Origin: a virus
IMG/VR virus record: IMGVR_UViG_3300020281_000107
Span: 1 to 27,305 of that record
Strand: one strand, 5' to 3'
DNA length: 27,305 nt
In this document: positions 6,284-13,160 of the stretch, piece after piece
Numbering within the stretch: position 1 is the first letter of the stretch
How the letters are laid out: each line of letters starts with the position of its first letter
Position numbers and translations under genes: made by a program
The notes under the pieces: model-generated
The model's database searches: none
The model's input: only the letters and a program-made list of their open reading frames with translations
Told to the model about the DNA's origin: nothing

Positions 6284-8035
6284 TTATATCGTTTGATCAG
6301 TTGCCGGAGGTGTAGCTCCTGCGGCTGGTGTATCTCCTGTTGCAGTTTCAGGTCCTGCATCATCTGCACCCACTTCAGGTTGTTCTCCTTCTGTAGCAAT
6401 ATCTTCTGCACCTGCTATATCTGCACTAATACCTGCACTGTTAATACCTACACTTCTCATTTCTGCGGCGGCATCACCAGGTAGTGGTGTGATATTTTCA
6501 GCGTTTTCTTCTTTCCACATGCGTTCATTTTCTGCAATCTCTTCCATACTCATGCCTAAAAAGCGTTTCATTGCATATCTATTAGAAATATGCGGAATTT
6601 GTGCCATTTGTTGATATGTCGGTACTCTTGCATTGTCAACTTCTGATTGTCTATAAGCGGCAAAATTTTGAGGTGGTAAAAATTTAAGATCAAACATTGA
6701 TGTATCAATGTTGACACCCTTTTCTAACAAATATCTTTTGAATTCTTGATTGAAATCTTCTACTATAAGATTTTGTAATCTTTCACAGTAAGTATTAAAT
6801 CTTAGTTCTTGTATAAATGCAGTTCCAACTCTTCCATCCTGGAAAGCGTTAGTTCCTTCATCAGCGCCTGTAGGGAGATAGCTGGAAGGTATTCGTAAAC
6901 CGCGTACGAGCTTATTAGTAAAATATCTAAGGTCATCTATTTCTCCTAGGTTAGTTCCTCCAGGAAGTGTTTCAACCTTAGATCCACGTCCTTCTGCTGT
7001 TTGTGGAAAAAAGTAATCTTCGTTGATTGACAGCGGATTATAAGAACTGTCTATGACATTTGTGCCTCCGCCTGTTGACGATGGAATACGTCTTTGATGT
7101 ATTTCTGTCTTTACACGCTCAACAAACTGCATAGCTAAGTGTGACGGCATGTTACCCACATCAACATAGAATACTCTGCGTTCTGGTGCTCTCTGCACCC
7201 TGTAAATAATTATTGCATCTTCTAGTAGTTCTTTTTGTTTGTAAACTTTAAAAATACTTTCTAACAAACTGTTTCCAAAAGGTGCATTGTTGTCTAGTCC
7301 TTCAGACAGACTGAGATGCATCATGTTATCTGCATCCACAGCAATCTCGCCTTGTTCTTTATTGAATCTAGAACTGTTTGTTATGTTAGTATGACCAACT
7401 TGTCCTCTAGCTCCACCTATATTATATTGAGATCCTCCAGGTGAAGTTGCATCTCCATTGGTAGTATATGGTTTAGTTGCTACCAGATCTCTAAAGTTAA
7501 AATTAATATCTTTAACAATATACTGTTCTGGTTTTTTGCCTTCTGATTCGTTTACAATAATTTTTGTAACTTTAGCAGGATCTACATGAAAAAGTTTTTT
7601 TGTTTCAGGATCACGCATAAAAAACGCATCACCCATTTTAAAAACATTTCTGAAAATTCGAAACATGCGTGTTTCAAATTGATTCATCTTACACCACTGT
7701 TTTAAATATTGACCTAATATTTGAACTTCAGAATTAGTTGCATTTTTGTGGAAATTGAATGTGAAGTTGGTGCCATTTTCCTTGCTTTGCTGTGTGCAAA
7801 ACTCTGCAAGTATGTCTAGTGCGGCATTGACTTCTGAATCCATGTCCATTGTGTTGTATTGACCATAGCGTTCAACTCTATTTGGCGATCCAACATAGAC
7901 ATCTGGCAAAAAACTTGAATAATTGGAACGAGCAGGTCCTACTCCTGAAGCACTAGAAGGGCCTCCCATAGCACTATAGCCACCGTCTGGATTGTTTGTT
8001 GCGTCTAATGGTGTAAAATATTTTTTCCAACTCAT
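6284..8035 (-). CDS. 20: Portal vertex protein gp20
   Basis: A 583-aa protein (T4 gp20 is 524 aa). Conserved portal sequences are present: NTMDMDSEVNAALDILAEFC near the N-terminus, IIYRVQRAPERRVFYVDVGN in the middle, then KVETLPGGTNLGEIDDLRYF and GLRIPSSYLPTGADEGTNAF. These are the segments used to recognise gp20 in marine phages. It forms the dodecameric DNA entry ring, starts prohead assembly and docks terminase and neck. The C-terminal about 70 residues are Ala/Gly/Pro/Thr-rich and probably disordered. The ATG overlaps the stop of the upstream tape-measure-like gene by 4 nt (ATGA), suggesting translational coupling. Confidence 0.95.
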   Translation of the reverse strand: MSWKKYFTPLDATNNPDGGYSAMGGPSSASGVGPARSNYSSFLPDVYVGSPNRVERYGQYNTMDMDSEVNAALDILAEFCTQQSKENGTNFTFNFHKNATNSEVQILGQYLKQWCKMNQFETRMFRIFRNVFKMGDAFFMRDPETKKLFHVDPAKVTKIIVNESEGKKPEQYIVKDINFNFRDLVATKPYTTNGDATSPGGSQYNIGGARGQVGHTNITNSSRFNKEQGEIAVDADNMMHLSLSEGLDNNAPFGNSLLESIFKVYKQKELLEDAIIIYRVQRAPERRVFYVDVGNMPSHLAMQFVERVKTEIHQRRIPSSTGGGTNVIDSSYNPLSINEDYFFPQTAEGRGSKVETLPGGTNLGEIDDLRYFTNKLVRGLRIPSSYLPTGADEGTNAFQDGRVGTAFIQELRFNTYCERLQNLIVEDFNQEFKRYLLEKGVNIDTSMFDLKFLPPQNFAAYRQSEVDNARVPTYQQMAQIPHISNRYAMKRFLGMSMEEIAENERMWKEENAENITPLPGDAAAEMRSVGINSAGISADIAGAEDIATEGEQPEVGADDAGPETATGDTPAAGATPPATDQTI

Positions 8036-10002
8036 GCGCCTATACCTCTTAGCATGTTTCCTTTAGCATGGATTGCGTCAATCGTTTGCTTTTGATTTCT
8101 GTTTTGTGTAGTATTTATCGCTATCATTACATCTAGCTTGTCACTTACGGCAGTCATAGTTTCGTTTAGCTTGCCAAAATCTTTACTACTTTGACTAACT
8201 GCCTGTGTGATCAAATTGTTTGACTGTTCCGCACTGAGCATTGTTTCGCTACCTGTAGCTTTGATTATTTCTCCGCTGAGGGGCTGTTGGGCTTCGTTGT
8301 AATTGTATAGTCCTCCAGCGGTCATACCACCACCTGTCTTTCTACCATCTGGCTCATCATCATCTTTAAAGTAATTCATTATGCCTTTGGCTACTCTTTC
8401 AAAGAAGTTATCACCTTTATCTACTTCTCCTTGATATTGGTTAGCCAGCTCGTTTTGTTTTTGTGTTATTTCTTCCTCTGTAGCAGTAGGAGGAAGCCCT
8501 ACAGTTTCAGCTTCTGCTATTTGGTTTATACGTGTGTTGATTTTTCCTAAGGCTTCACTGAGATTTTCAAACTTTGTTGCTAATTTTGCTTTATCCAATG
8601 TATCGGCTACTGTGTCTAGTGCTTCGGTGATTGTTTTATTATCTTGTAATTGTTGACCCATAGCACCTCTGACTGCACTACTTGCATTCGCTATAGCTTG
8701 TTGTGATTCTGTGACTGCTCTCATAGCCGCTGTTGAGGACTCTGAATCAGATAATTGCTTGTTTTGTTCTGTTTGTAGGTCTGTCATTAAACTGTTAAAT
8801 ACTTTAAAATATCCGCCAGTTTCACCTAGTTTTATACCAAGATCATCTGCATGCTGTCCTATTGCATTAATTAATTTGTCCATTTCCTGTATAGATGATG
8901 CCGCAATAGCACCAGCATCTGTCACAGCGGCTGTTCTTGCAATCCTTAAGTTTTGTGTGGAATCAGCTTCCATTGCGGCCGCAGCAGTTATTTCTTTCAT
9001 AAGCTCTACTGATCTCTTCTTCCGTTCCTTAGCAGACAAAGAAGTATCTGCATTAATCTGATCCATCTGTTTAACTAAAGCCGCAGTTTTTGGATTCAAT
9101 GATGCATAATAGCTTGTTTGTTCATCTATAGGGCCGCCTAAATTAAATGTTTGTTTTAGAAGTTTTTGTGTCGCTGCCGGTAATAGAGCTAAGTCTCCTT
9201 GAATAGCTTGGAATGCTTCAGTAGAACCTTTTGCACCTTCTCTTTCGCGTAAACGCAATGTGGCATTTATGTCGCCTTCATTCATTCTAGCATCTGCTTC
9301 TTTTTGAATTTCTTTAGCATTTTTACCTGTTAGTTTTGATATGATATTTAAATTTTTTGCATACTCTTCGGCAGCTCTTAGCTGGTCTATTTCTTCCATC
9401 TGCCTAAATCTTGCAGAACGCTGATTAACAGCTAGTGCCTGTAACATAAATTCATTAGATTCTTCAATGGTCATGCCCAAACGCATAAACGTGTTTATAG
9501 GTGCTTGTTCTCCTTTGAACATTGCATCACTTAGAGCACCAAATTTTTTAACGCTGTCTGTCATGCCGCCGCCAAATTGTGACAGCAATGTACTGTTGTT
9601 TTTAACCATTTTTGCAAATTGAGGCAAAGACATGCGGGTTTCAGCCGCTGTCATTTGTAATTCTCCTAAATCGCCAGTCAAACCAGCACCAACTTTGGCT
9701 AAACCTTCAAATTCTTGTTTAGTGCCTACTACATAGTCTATTATAGCAAGTCCTGCATTTGTAAGTGTATTACCAAACGTACCTAACATACCAAGAGGTA
9801 TAGCCTTACCAAAGTCACGTATTTTGGCCGTTCCAGTAGCCACACCACCAGCTAAATCTTTAAGGTTTTTTGTAACTCCGCCATCATTCTTGTTGGCCAG
9901 TCCGAGCGTAGAAGTACTACTACCACCAGATGCAAGTTTACCTTCAAGTTTTTCTAATGCTTTTGTCAGTGCATCAATTTGAGCACCTGTTACTTCAGCC
10001 AC
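8032..10002 (-). CDS. Tail tape-measure-like protein (possible gp29 counterpart)
   Basis: A 656-aa helical protein. It has a Gly/Ala-rich, mildly hydrophobic region (about residues 50-110, e.g. AIPLGMLGTFGNTLTNAGLA), a long charged helical middle with MRLGMTIEESNEFMLQALAV, and a C-terminus rich in Gln/Asn (AINTTQNRNQKQTIDAIHAK). This composition and the 'SLPQFAKMVKNNSTLLSQFG' type segment are typical of tape-measure proteins in marine T4-like phages; the assignment is from overall character, not from a motif. The start is the GTG at 10000-10002, with AGGAG about 11 nt upstream. It stands where T4 has gp19, directly before gp20, and shares a divergent promoter region with the gp26-like gene. 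Confidence 0.6.
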   Translation of the reverse strand: MAEVTGAQIDALTKALEKLEGKLASGGSSTSTLGLANKNDGGVTKNLKDLAGGVATGTAKIRDFGKAIPLGMLGTFGNTLTNAGLAIIDYVVGTKQEFEGLAKVGAGLTGDLGELQMTAAETRMSLPQFAKMVKNNSTLLSQFGGGMTDSVKKFGALSDAMFKGEQAPINTFMRLGMTIEESNEFMLQALAVNQRSARFRQMEEIDQLRAAEEYAKNLNIISKLTGKNAKEIQKEADARMNEGDINATLRLREREGAKGSTEAFQAIQGDLALLPAATQKLLKQTFNLGGPIDEQTSYYASLNPKTAALVKQMDQINADTSLSAKERKKRSVELMKEITAAAAMEADSTQNLRIARTAAVTDAGAIAASSIQEMDKLINAIGQHADDLGIKLGETGGYFKVFNSLMTDLQTEQNKQLSDSESSTAAMRAVTESQQAIANASSAVRGAMGQQLQDNKTITEALDTVADTLDKAKLATKFENLSEALGKINTRINQIAEAETVGLPPTATEEEITQKQNELANQYQGEVDKGDNFFERVAKGIMNYFKDDDEPDGRKTGGGMTAGGLYNYNEAQQPLSGEIIKATGSETMLSAEQSNNLITQAVSQSSKDFGKLNETMTAVSDKLDVMIAINTTQNRNQKQTIDAIHAKGNMLRGIGA

Positions 10003-10031
10003 TTATAATACTCCTATATTACTTATATAAG

Positions 10032-10053
10032 TAAATACTTTATAAAGTATTTA
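10032..10053. promoter_or_regulatory. Palindromic divergent late promoter
   Basis: The 22-bp stretch starting TAAATACTTTA is a perfect palindrome. It provides a late box on each strand: plus AGTAAATAC (10030-10038), 28 nt before the gp26-like GTG start, and minus GATAAATAC (10047-10055), 44 nt before the tape-measure-like GTG start. Both match the late core TAAATAC. Confidence 0.65.
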
Positions 10054-10066
10054 TCGGAGTTATAAA

Positions 10067-10924
10067 GTGAGCAGTTTTCTCGAAAAACACAAAAGACAAC
10101 CTAAATTGTTTATTGATTTACCTACACAAGGAAAATTTTATGATGCTTCTGTATGCGAAAAAGCCGAATCCTTACCCGTTTTTGGCATGACAGCAATGGA
10201 CGAAATGTTGCTACGAACTCCTGATGCACTGTTTTCAGGCGAAGCTACAGCTCAAGTTATTAAAAGTTGTATACCAGATATAAAAGATCCATGGGGGTTA
10301 GTAGGATATGACATAGACTACGTACTGTTATCTATTAGAATAGCAACATATGGAGAAACTATTCCCATTAGTACAAAATGTACAAAGTGCGACTCAGAAA
10401 ATGAAGCTGACATAAATCTGCAAAATTTATTAAAATTAGTTAATGAGTTCGAAATCAAACAATCATTTGAAATAAGAGATTTAGAATTTCATTTGATACC
10501 TATCACGTATAGAAAAACCACAGATTTTTCTATACAAAGTTACACTCTACAAAAACAAATTGCATCTGTAGATCAACTGCCTTTAACAGACAGCGAACGT
10601 GATGTAAAACTAAATGATTTGCTTCATGCATCAGCTAATCTAAACATACAGGTAGCTCTGTCTCATATTAGCGAAATTGTAGACGGCGAAGATAAAGAAG
10701 CTGATCCAGAAGTGATTAAAGAATGGGTAAGTCAAAATGATGTAGAATTCTACAACAAAATAAAAGAAACAATTATGAATATGACGGAATCTTGGAAACT
10801 ACCAACCTTTGACGTGACATGCTCCAATGAAGAATGCAAACATAGATATAAAACACAGCTAGACATGGACTACTCAAATTTTTTCGGAGCACGATCGCTC
10901 CGCTCGAGGAATCTGGTCTCTTAG
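10067..10924 (+). CDS. 26: Baseplate hub assembly protein, gp26-like (zero-frame product)
   Basis: A 285-aa protein. The pattern KLFIDLPTQGKFYD at the start, MTAMDEMLLRTPDALFSGEA and SCIPDIKDPWGLVGYDIDYV matches the T4 baseplate protein family that includes gp26. Two cysteine pairs, C105-x2-C108 and C252-x4-C257, may form a metal site. It is thought to help assemble the hub and tape measure and is probably not a main virion part. The start is the GTG at 10067 after CGGAG. The last 12 residues (after Phe273) lie beyond a slippery sequence, read GARSLRSRNLVS and look unlike the conserved body; a -1 frame product of 350 aa is likely as well. It stands opposite the tape-measure-like gene. Confidence 0.75.
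   Translation: MSSFLEKHKRQPKLFIDLPTQGKFYDASVCEKAESLPVFGMTAMDEMLLRTPDALFSGEATAQVIKSCIPDIKDPWGLVGYDIDYVLLSIRIATYGETIPISTKCTKCDSENEADINLQNLLKLVNEFEIKQSFEIRDLEFHLIPITYRKTTDFSIQSYTLQKQIASVDQLPLTDSERDVKLNDLLHASANLNIQVALSHISEIVDGEDKEADPEVIKEWVSQNDVEFYNKIKETIMNMTESWKLPTFDVTCSNEECKHRYKTQLDMDYSNFFGARSLRSRNLVS
10876..10902 (+). promoter_or_regulatory. Probable -1 programmed frameshift site
   Basis: In the gp26 frame the codons AAT TTT TTC follow an A, giving overlapping slippery heptamers A_AAT_TTT (10876-10882) and T_TTT_TTC (10879-10885). A perfect 6-bp GC hairpin CGGAGC/GCTCCG with a 6-nt loop follows at 10885-10902. The spacer is shorter than usual (2 nt from the first heptamer). Slipping joins the gp26-like protein to the startless ORF ending at 11118. 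Confidence 0.65.
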
Positions 10925-11118
10925 AACTAGCTAGAAAATACGAAAACGAAATCAAACAAATCAAAGACGATGTGTATAGACTAGGTTGGTATATGCGTGG
11001 TAGTTTTACTTACGAAGATTTGATGTTTAGAATTAGTAAAGAAGACAGAGACATTATAAATCGTATTGTAAAAGATAATATAGAAGTTGTAAAAGAAACT
11101 AAGTTGCCTTTGCTTTAG
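10885..11118 (+). CDS. -1 frame extension of the gp26-like gene (tail assembly chaperone-type domain)
   Basis: A 77-codon segment in the -1 frame after Phe273 of the gp26-like protein, ending at TAG 11116-11118. It reads ...ELARKYENEIKQIKDDVYRLG, then WYMRGSFTYEDLM, then a helical SKEDRDIINRIVKDN and a KETKLPLL tail. The frame is open only from 10852, and there is no ATG until 10993, inside the WYMRG motif, so it lacks a normal start; a GTG at 10972 would cut off part of the domain. Fusion by frameshift gives a 350-aa protein. In lambda (G/GT) and P2 (E/E') tail assembly chaperones are made this way; applying it here is inference. Confidence 0.65.
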   Translation, partial: RSTIAPLEESGLLELARKYENEIKQIKDDVYRLGWYMRGSFTYEDLMFRISKEDRDIINRIVKDNIEVVKETKLPLL

Positions 11119-11129
11119 TTTCTTTTTTT
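11091..11129. terminator. Terminator built into two convergent, overlapping gene ends
   Basis: A 12-bp perfect stem (11091-11102 with 11115-11126, 12-nt loop) is followed on plus by more Ts (run 11123-11129). On minus the stem ends in a short T-run as well. The stem contains the stop codon of the plus ORF (11116-11118) and the stop and last codons of the minus gene ending at 11099, so one element ends both transcripts. Confidence 0.75.
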
Positions 11130-12106
11130 ACTTTTTTAATCATTTTCATTAATTTAGGATCATCTTTGATAATTTTCATTACATCTTTTTTGACAGCAGT
11201 TTTGCTAACTGTTTCTACAAATAATTCTTCTTCTGATGAGTTATCAAAGTTTTCAGTCTTGTTAGCATCACATAATTTATATAAATCAGGTTCTAAAAAG
11301 CGTCCATAGTCTACCATCTGCTGTTTACTTAAATATTTGCTCCTGAACATATTAGCAAGTCCTTCTGCTACTGCACTGCTACCTAGCACTTTTCCTAGTG
11401 CATAGAACGCTGCTTCTATTCCTATAAAAGAAATTATTCTAGCTATCCAACCAACAGCTGGTGCTAAAAGGGTATAATTGGCCATTAATTGTATAACTGA
11501 CTTAAGATTTTTTATCCTTTTAAGCTGAGTTGCCGCGGCCCCGCCGGCAGCAAACGATGCCGCTGATGAAATAAAAACACTGGTAACTTCCTCTGCCACA
11601 GCATATTGATAAGCATTAACTTTAGGATCGCTACCATTACAGCCTGCTTCAATATATACGTCATTAAATCTACGAATCATATTTCCTATGTCTTCGTATC
11701 CCATGTAAAGTTGAAAAACAGTACCAAGTCCTCTAGCTTGCGGTCCTATATACTTATAAAATTTTTTACCTAATTCTTTTATACCACGACGCTTTTTCGG
11801 CTTCTTTTTATCTAGATAATCTTGTGCGGCATCTTTACCTTTGCGTCTGTCAATATCAGTGGCTTTGTTGGCTTTTGCTTTTAGATCATCTACTGGCTTT
11901 GTAGTAGGAGCTTGCTTGACTGCGTTGGCTTTTTTAAATTGTTTTGTAAGTTTGTCTGCTGTAGCTTTTGCACGACTAAATTGCTTTTCACTGCCTACAG
12001 TGTTTCCATCTGGATTGATAATATTGAATACTTTGTCTTTTCCGATTCCAAACTGTTGAACCGTAAATTTTCCTTCATTTTCAGATAATATTTCACTTAC
12101 AAACAT
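11099..12106 (-). CDS. Hypothetical protein with basic linker and hydrophobic segments
   Basis: A 335-aa protein starting MFVSEILSENEGKFTVQQFG. Residues 1-40 look like a small beta domain (DKVFNIINPDGNTVGSEKQF). Residues 41-115 are Lys-rich, with KKPKKRRGIKELGKKFYKY. Two apolar stretches, about 172-193 (VTSVFISSAASFAAGGAAA) and 211-242 (LLAPAVGWIARIISFIGIEA), could cross or insert in a membrane. The C-terminus is Lys-rich. I do not recognise the family. A late box lies 22 nt upstream of the ATG, so it is probably a virion or late protein. Its 3' end overlaps the convergent ORF by 20 nt. Confidence 0.65.
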   Translation of the reverse strand: MFVSEILSENEGKFTVQQFGIGKDKVFNIINPDGNTVGSEKQFSRAKATADKLTKQFKKANAVKQAPTTKPVDDLKAKANKATDIDRRKGKDAAQDYLDKKKPKKRRGIKELGKKFYKYIGPQARGLGTVFQLYMGYEDIGNMIRRFNDVYIEAGCNGSDPKVNAYQYAVAEEVTSVFISSAASFAAGGAAATQLKRIKNLKSVIQLMANYTLLAPAVGWIARIISFIGIEAAFYALGKVLGSSAVAEGLANMFRSKYLSKQQMVDYGRFLEPDLYKLCDANKTENFDNSSEEELFVETVSKTAVKKDVMKIIKDDPKLMKMIKKVKKETKAKAT

Positions 12107-12127
12107 TTGATGTTCCTTACTATCTAT

Positions 12128-12136
12128 ATATTTATC
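12128..12136 (-). promoter_or_regulatory. Late promoter box GATAAATAT
   Basis: On minus the box reads GATAAATAT, with the start codon of the 335-aa gene 22 nt downstream. This spacing matches the late boxes before gp6 and the gp48/54-like gene. It directly follows the hairpin series 12137-12213. Confidence 0.55.
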
Positions 12137-12213
12137 AATTGCTACTTCGTAGCAATTAGTTTTCGCTTACGCTCAAACTATAAACTTCGTTTATAATAAG
12201 TGCGAAGCACTTA
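12137..12213. repeat. Series of small hairpins with TTC/GAA triloops
   Basis: Three short perfect hairpins have 3-nt loops: AATTGCTAC/GTAGCAATT (12137-12145 with 12149-12157), TATAAAC/GTTTATA (12179-12185 with 12189-12195) and TAAGTGC/GCACTTA (12197-12203 with 12207-12213). All have C-TTC-G or C-GAA-G at the tip. A fourth, AGTTT/AAACT, lies at 12158-12162 with 12175-12179. None is followed by a T-run. Confidence 0.75.
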
Positions 12214-12490
12214 CGTTTCATGTAGATTGTTCAGTCAGACGGAACCTAACTGCGGTTCCATCTACCTCAAGCTTCATGTGAGTTTGCACAGCCGAGATCG
12301 GAAGTAGGTGTTTGACTATGCTACTGGGCTCTGACCTTTCCCAACCTACGTCGACATCACACTTTGCAGTGCTATCCCTAGCTTCGTTCCTAGTGCTTAG
12401 GGTTTTCGTAGCATACAGCCTGTTGGACTCGCTAGTATCTGACGGCGAGGTACGCAGTCTCAAAGCGGATCATACGATCAACAGTGTCCT
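12214..12490. ncRNA. Large structured noncoding region, strand not settled
   Basis: About 280 nt without a credible gene, near 48% GC (e.g. 12361-12420), against 18% in parts of the neighbouring gp46. Perfect long-range helices form separate domains: CTGTTG/CAACAG (12420-12425 with 12479-12484) enclosing CTCGC/GCGAG (12428-12432 with 12445-12449) and CGC/GCG; TGCTA/TAGCA with CCCTA/TAGGG (12370-12413); GTAGGT/ACCTAC with TGGG/CCCA (12304-12349); and GTAGAT/ATCTAC with GGAACC/GGTTCC (12222-12265). Minus-strand transcription from the GIY-YIG gene is the simplest source. No own promoter or terminator was found. It is not a tRNA. An adjacent homing-type endonuclease raises the idea of an intron-like or mobile RNA, but no group I core is recognised. 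Confidence 0.55.
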
Positions 12491-12497
12491 GATTTGC

Positions 12498-12923
12498 CTA
12501 TTTGTTTTCTAGTAGTGCCTTACGCAACTTATCTGATCCGCCAACTCTCACATTAATAATTCCGTTGTAATAATCATCCGTCTCTAACACACGGCGGTCA
12601 AATTGTTCTCTAGCCTCTATGTAACTCATTTCTGCTCTGCTTTTGCAAAAATAAAGTATTTCTCTTGTGAATTTTTTTGGGCCTAACTTGTCTACATCCT
12701 CTTGTAATCTATCTGAAGATCCCCAATAGTCTCTCCAATCACTTTCTTTGTAGCCTCGTCTTTTATTTTTTTTGCCTTTTAATGGTGGCTTGGTAGTTTT
12801 AAACTTTGCTAGTTTTTTGCCTACATATTTTTGCCCGGTAGTGGTATTGGTAATAAGATACACAAACCCTTCATACTCTTCAGATATAGAGTTTATCACT
12901 TTACCGTTATAAGTCCACTGCAT
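12498..12923 (-). CDS. SegE-type GIY-YIG endonuclease-like protein
   Basis: A 141-aa protein. The GIY-YIG hallmark is seen as GFVYLITNTTTGQKYVGKK (about residues 19-37). A basic PPLKGKKNKRRGYKESDWRD and YWGSSDRL follow, with a later Glu in YIEAREQFD as candidate metal ligand. The layout resembles the T4 SegE-type putative homing endonucleases found widely in T4-like phages. It would cut DNA site-specifically and spread its own locus; whether it is active is unknown. It is the last protein gene before the structured noncoding region. It starts at an ATG 18 nt after the 72-aa gene. Confidence 0.75.
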   Translation of the reverse strand: MQWTYNGKVINSISEEYEGFVYLITNTTTGQKYVGKKLAKFKTTKPPLKGKKNKRRGYKESDWRDYWGSSDRLQEDVDKLGPKKFTREILYFCKSRAEMSYIEAREQFDRRVLETDDYYNGIINVRVGGSDKLRKALLENK

Positions 12924-12941
12924 GAACTTATATACCGATGC

Positions 12942-13160
12942 TTAGCCTTCTTCGCCTTCTTTTTTGGTTACACGACTTGTGTTGTGCTTGATGTGTATTT
13001 CATCCATACGCAACTTTGCAAGAGTTCTGATTTCACGTAACCATCTCCTTGCTTCTCTGTGTGTGCGTACAGAATTACGGCTTTCAAATTTTTCGTTAGC
13101 CTTGAAATACTGCATATAAGCCTGTGTCAACTTATCGTGTATATCGTCTTCTATACTCAT
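12942..13160 (-). CDS. Small conserved hypothetical protein downstream of gp46
   Basis: A 72-aa protein starting MSIEDDIHDKLTQAYMQYFK. It is helical and charged, with NSVRTHREARRWLREIRTLA in the middle and a Lys/Glu tail. Short proteins of this appearance follow gp46 in marine T4-like phages, without assigned function. The ATG overlaps the gp46 stop by 4 nt (ATGA), so it is translationally coupled to the recombination genes. A helper role in recombination or replication would be a guess. Confidence 0.65.
   Translation of the reverse strand: MSIEDDIHDKLTQAYMQYFKANEKFESRNSVRTHREARRWLREIRTLAKLRMDEIHIKHNTSRVTKKEGEEG

Noticed and set aside
6281-6288. Exact TATAAATA on minus at the gp20 stop
   Set aside because: It lies only 5 nt from the next start codon, so a transcript starting there would lack a leader. 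It overlaps the gp20 stop codon and is probably chance.
10773-10964. A 63-aa minus frame across the gp26 frameshift region
   Set aside because: Antisense to a conserved coding region, with no start signals. The plus-strand -1 frame explains the openness.
12218-12463. An 81-aa open frame on minus across the structured noncoding region
   Set aside because: No ribosome-binding site, composition unlike phage proteins, and the strong helices of the DNA explain the sequence better. Treated as chance.
12214-12490. tRNA genes within the noncoding regions
   Set aside because: No cloverleaf with a T-arm GGTTCNANNCC was found on either strand in either region.
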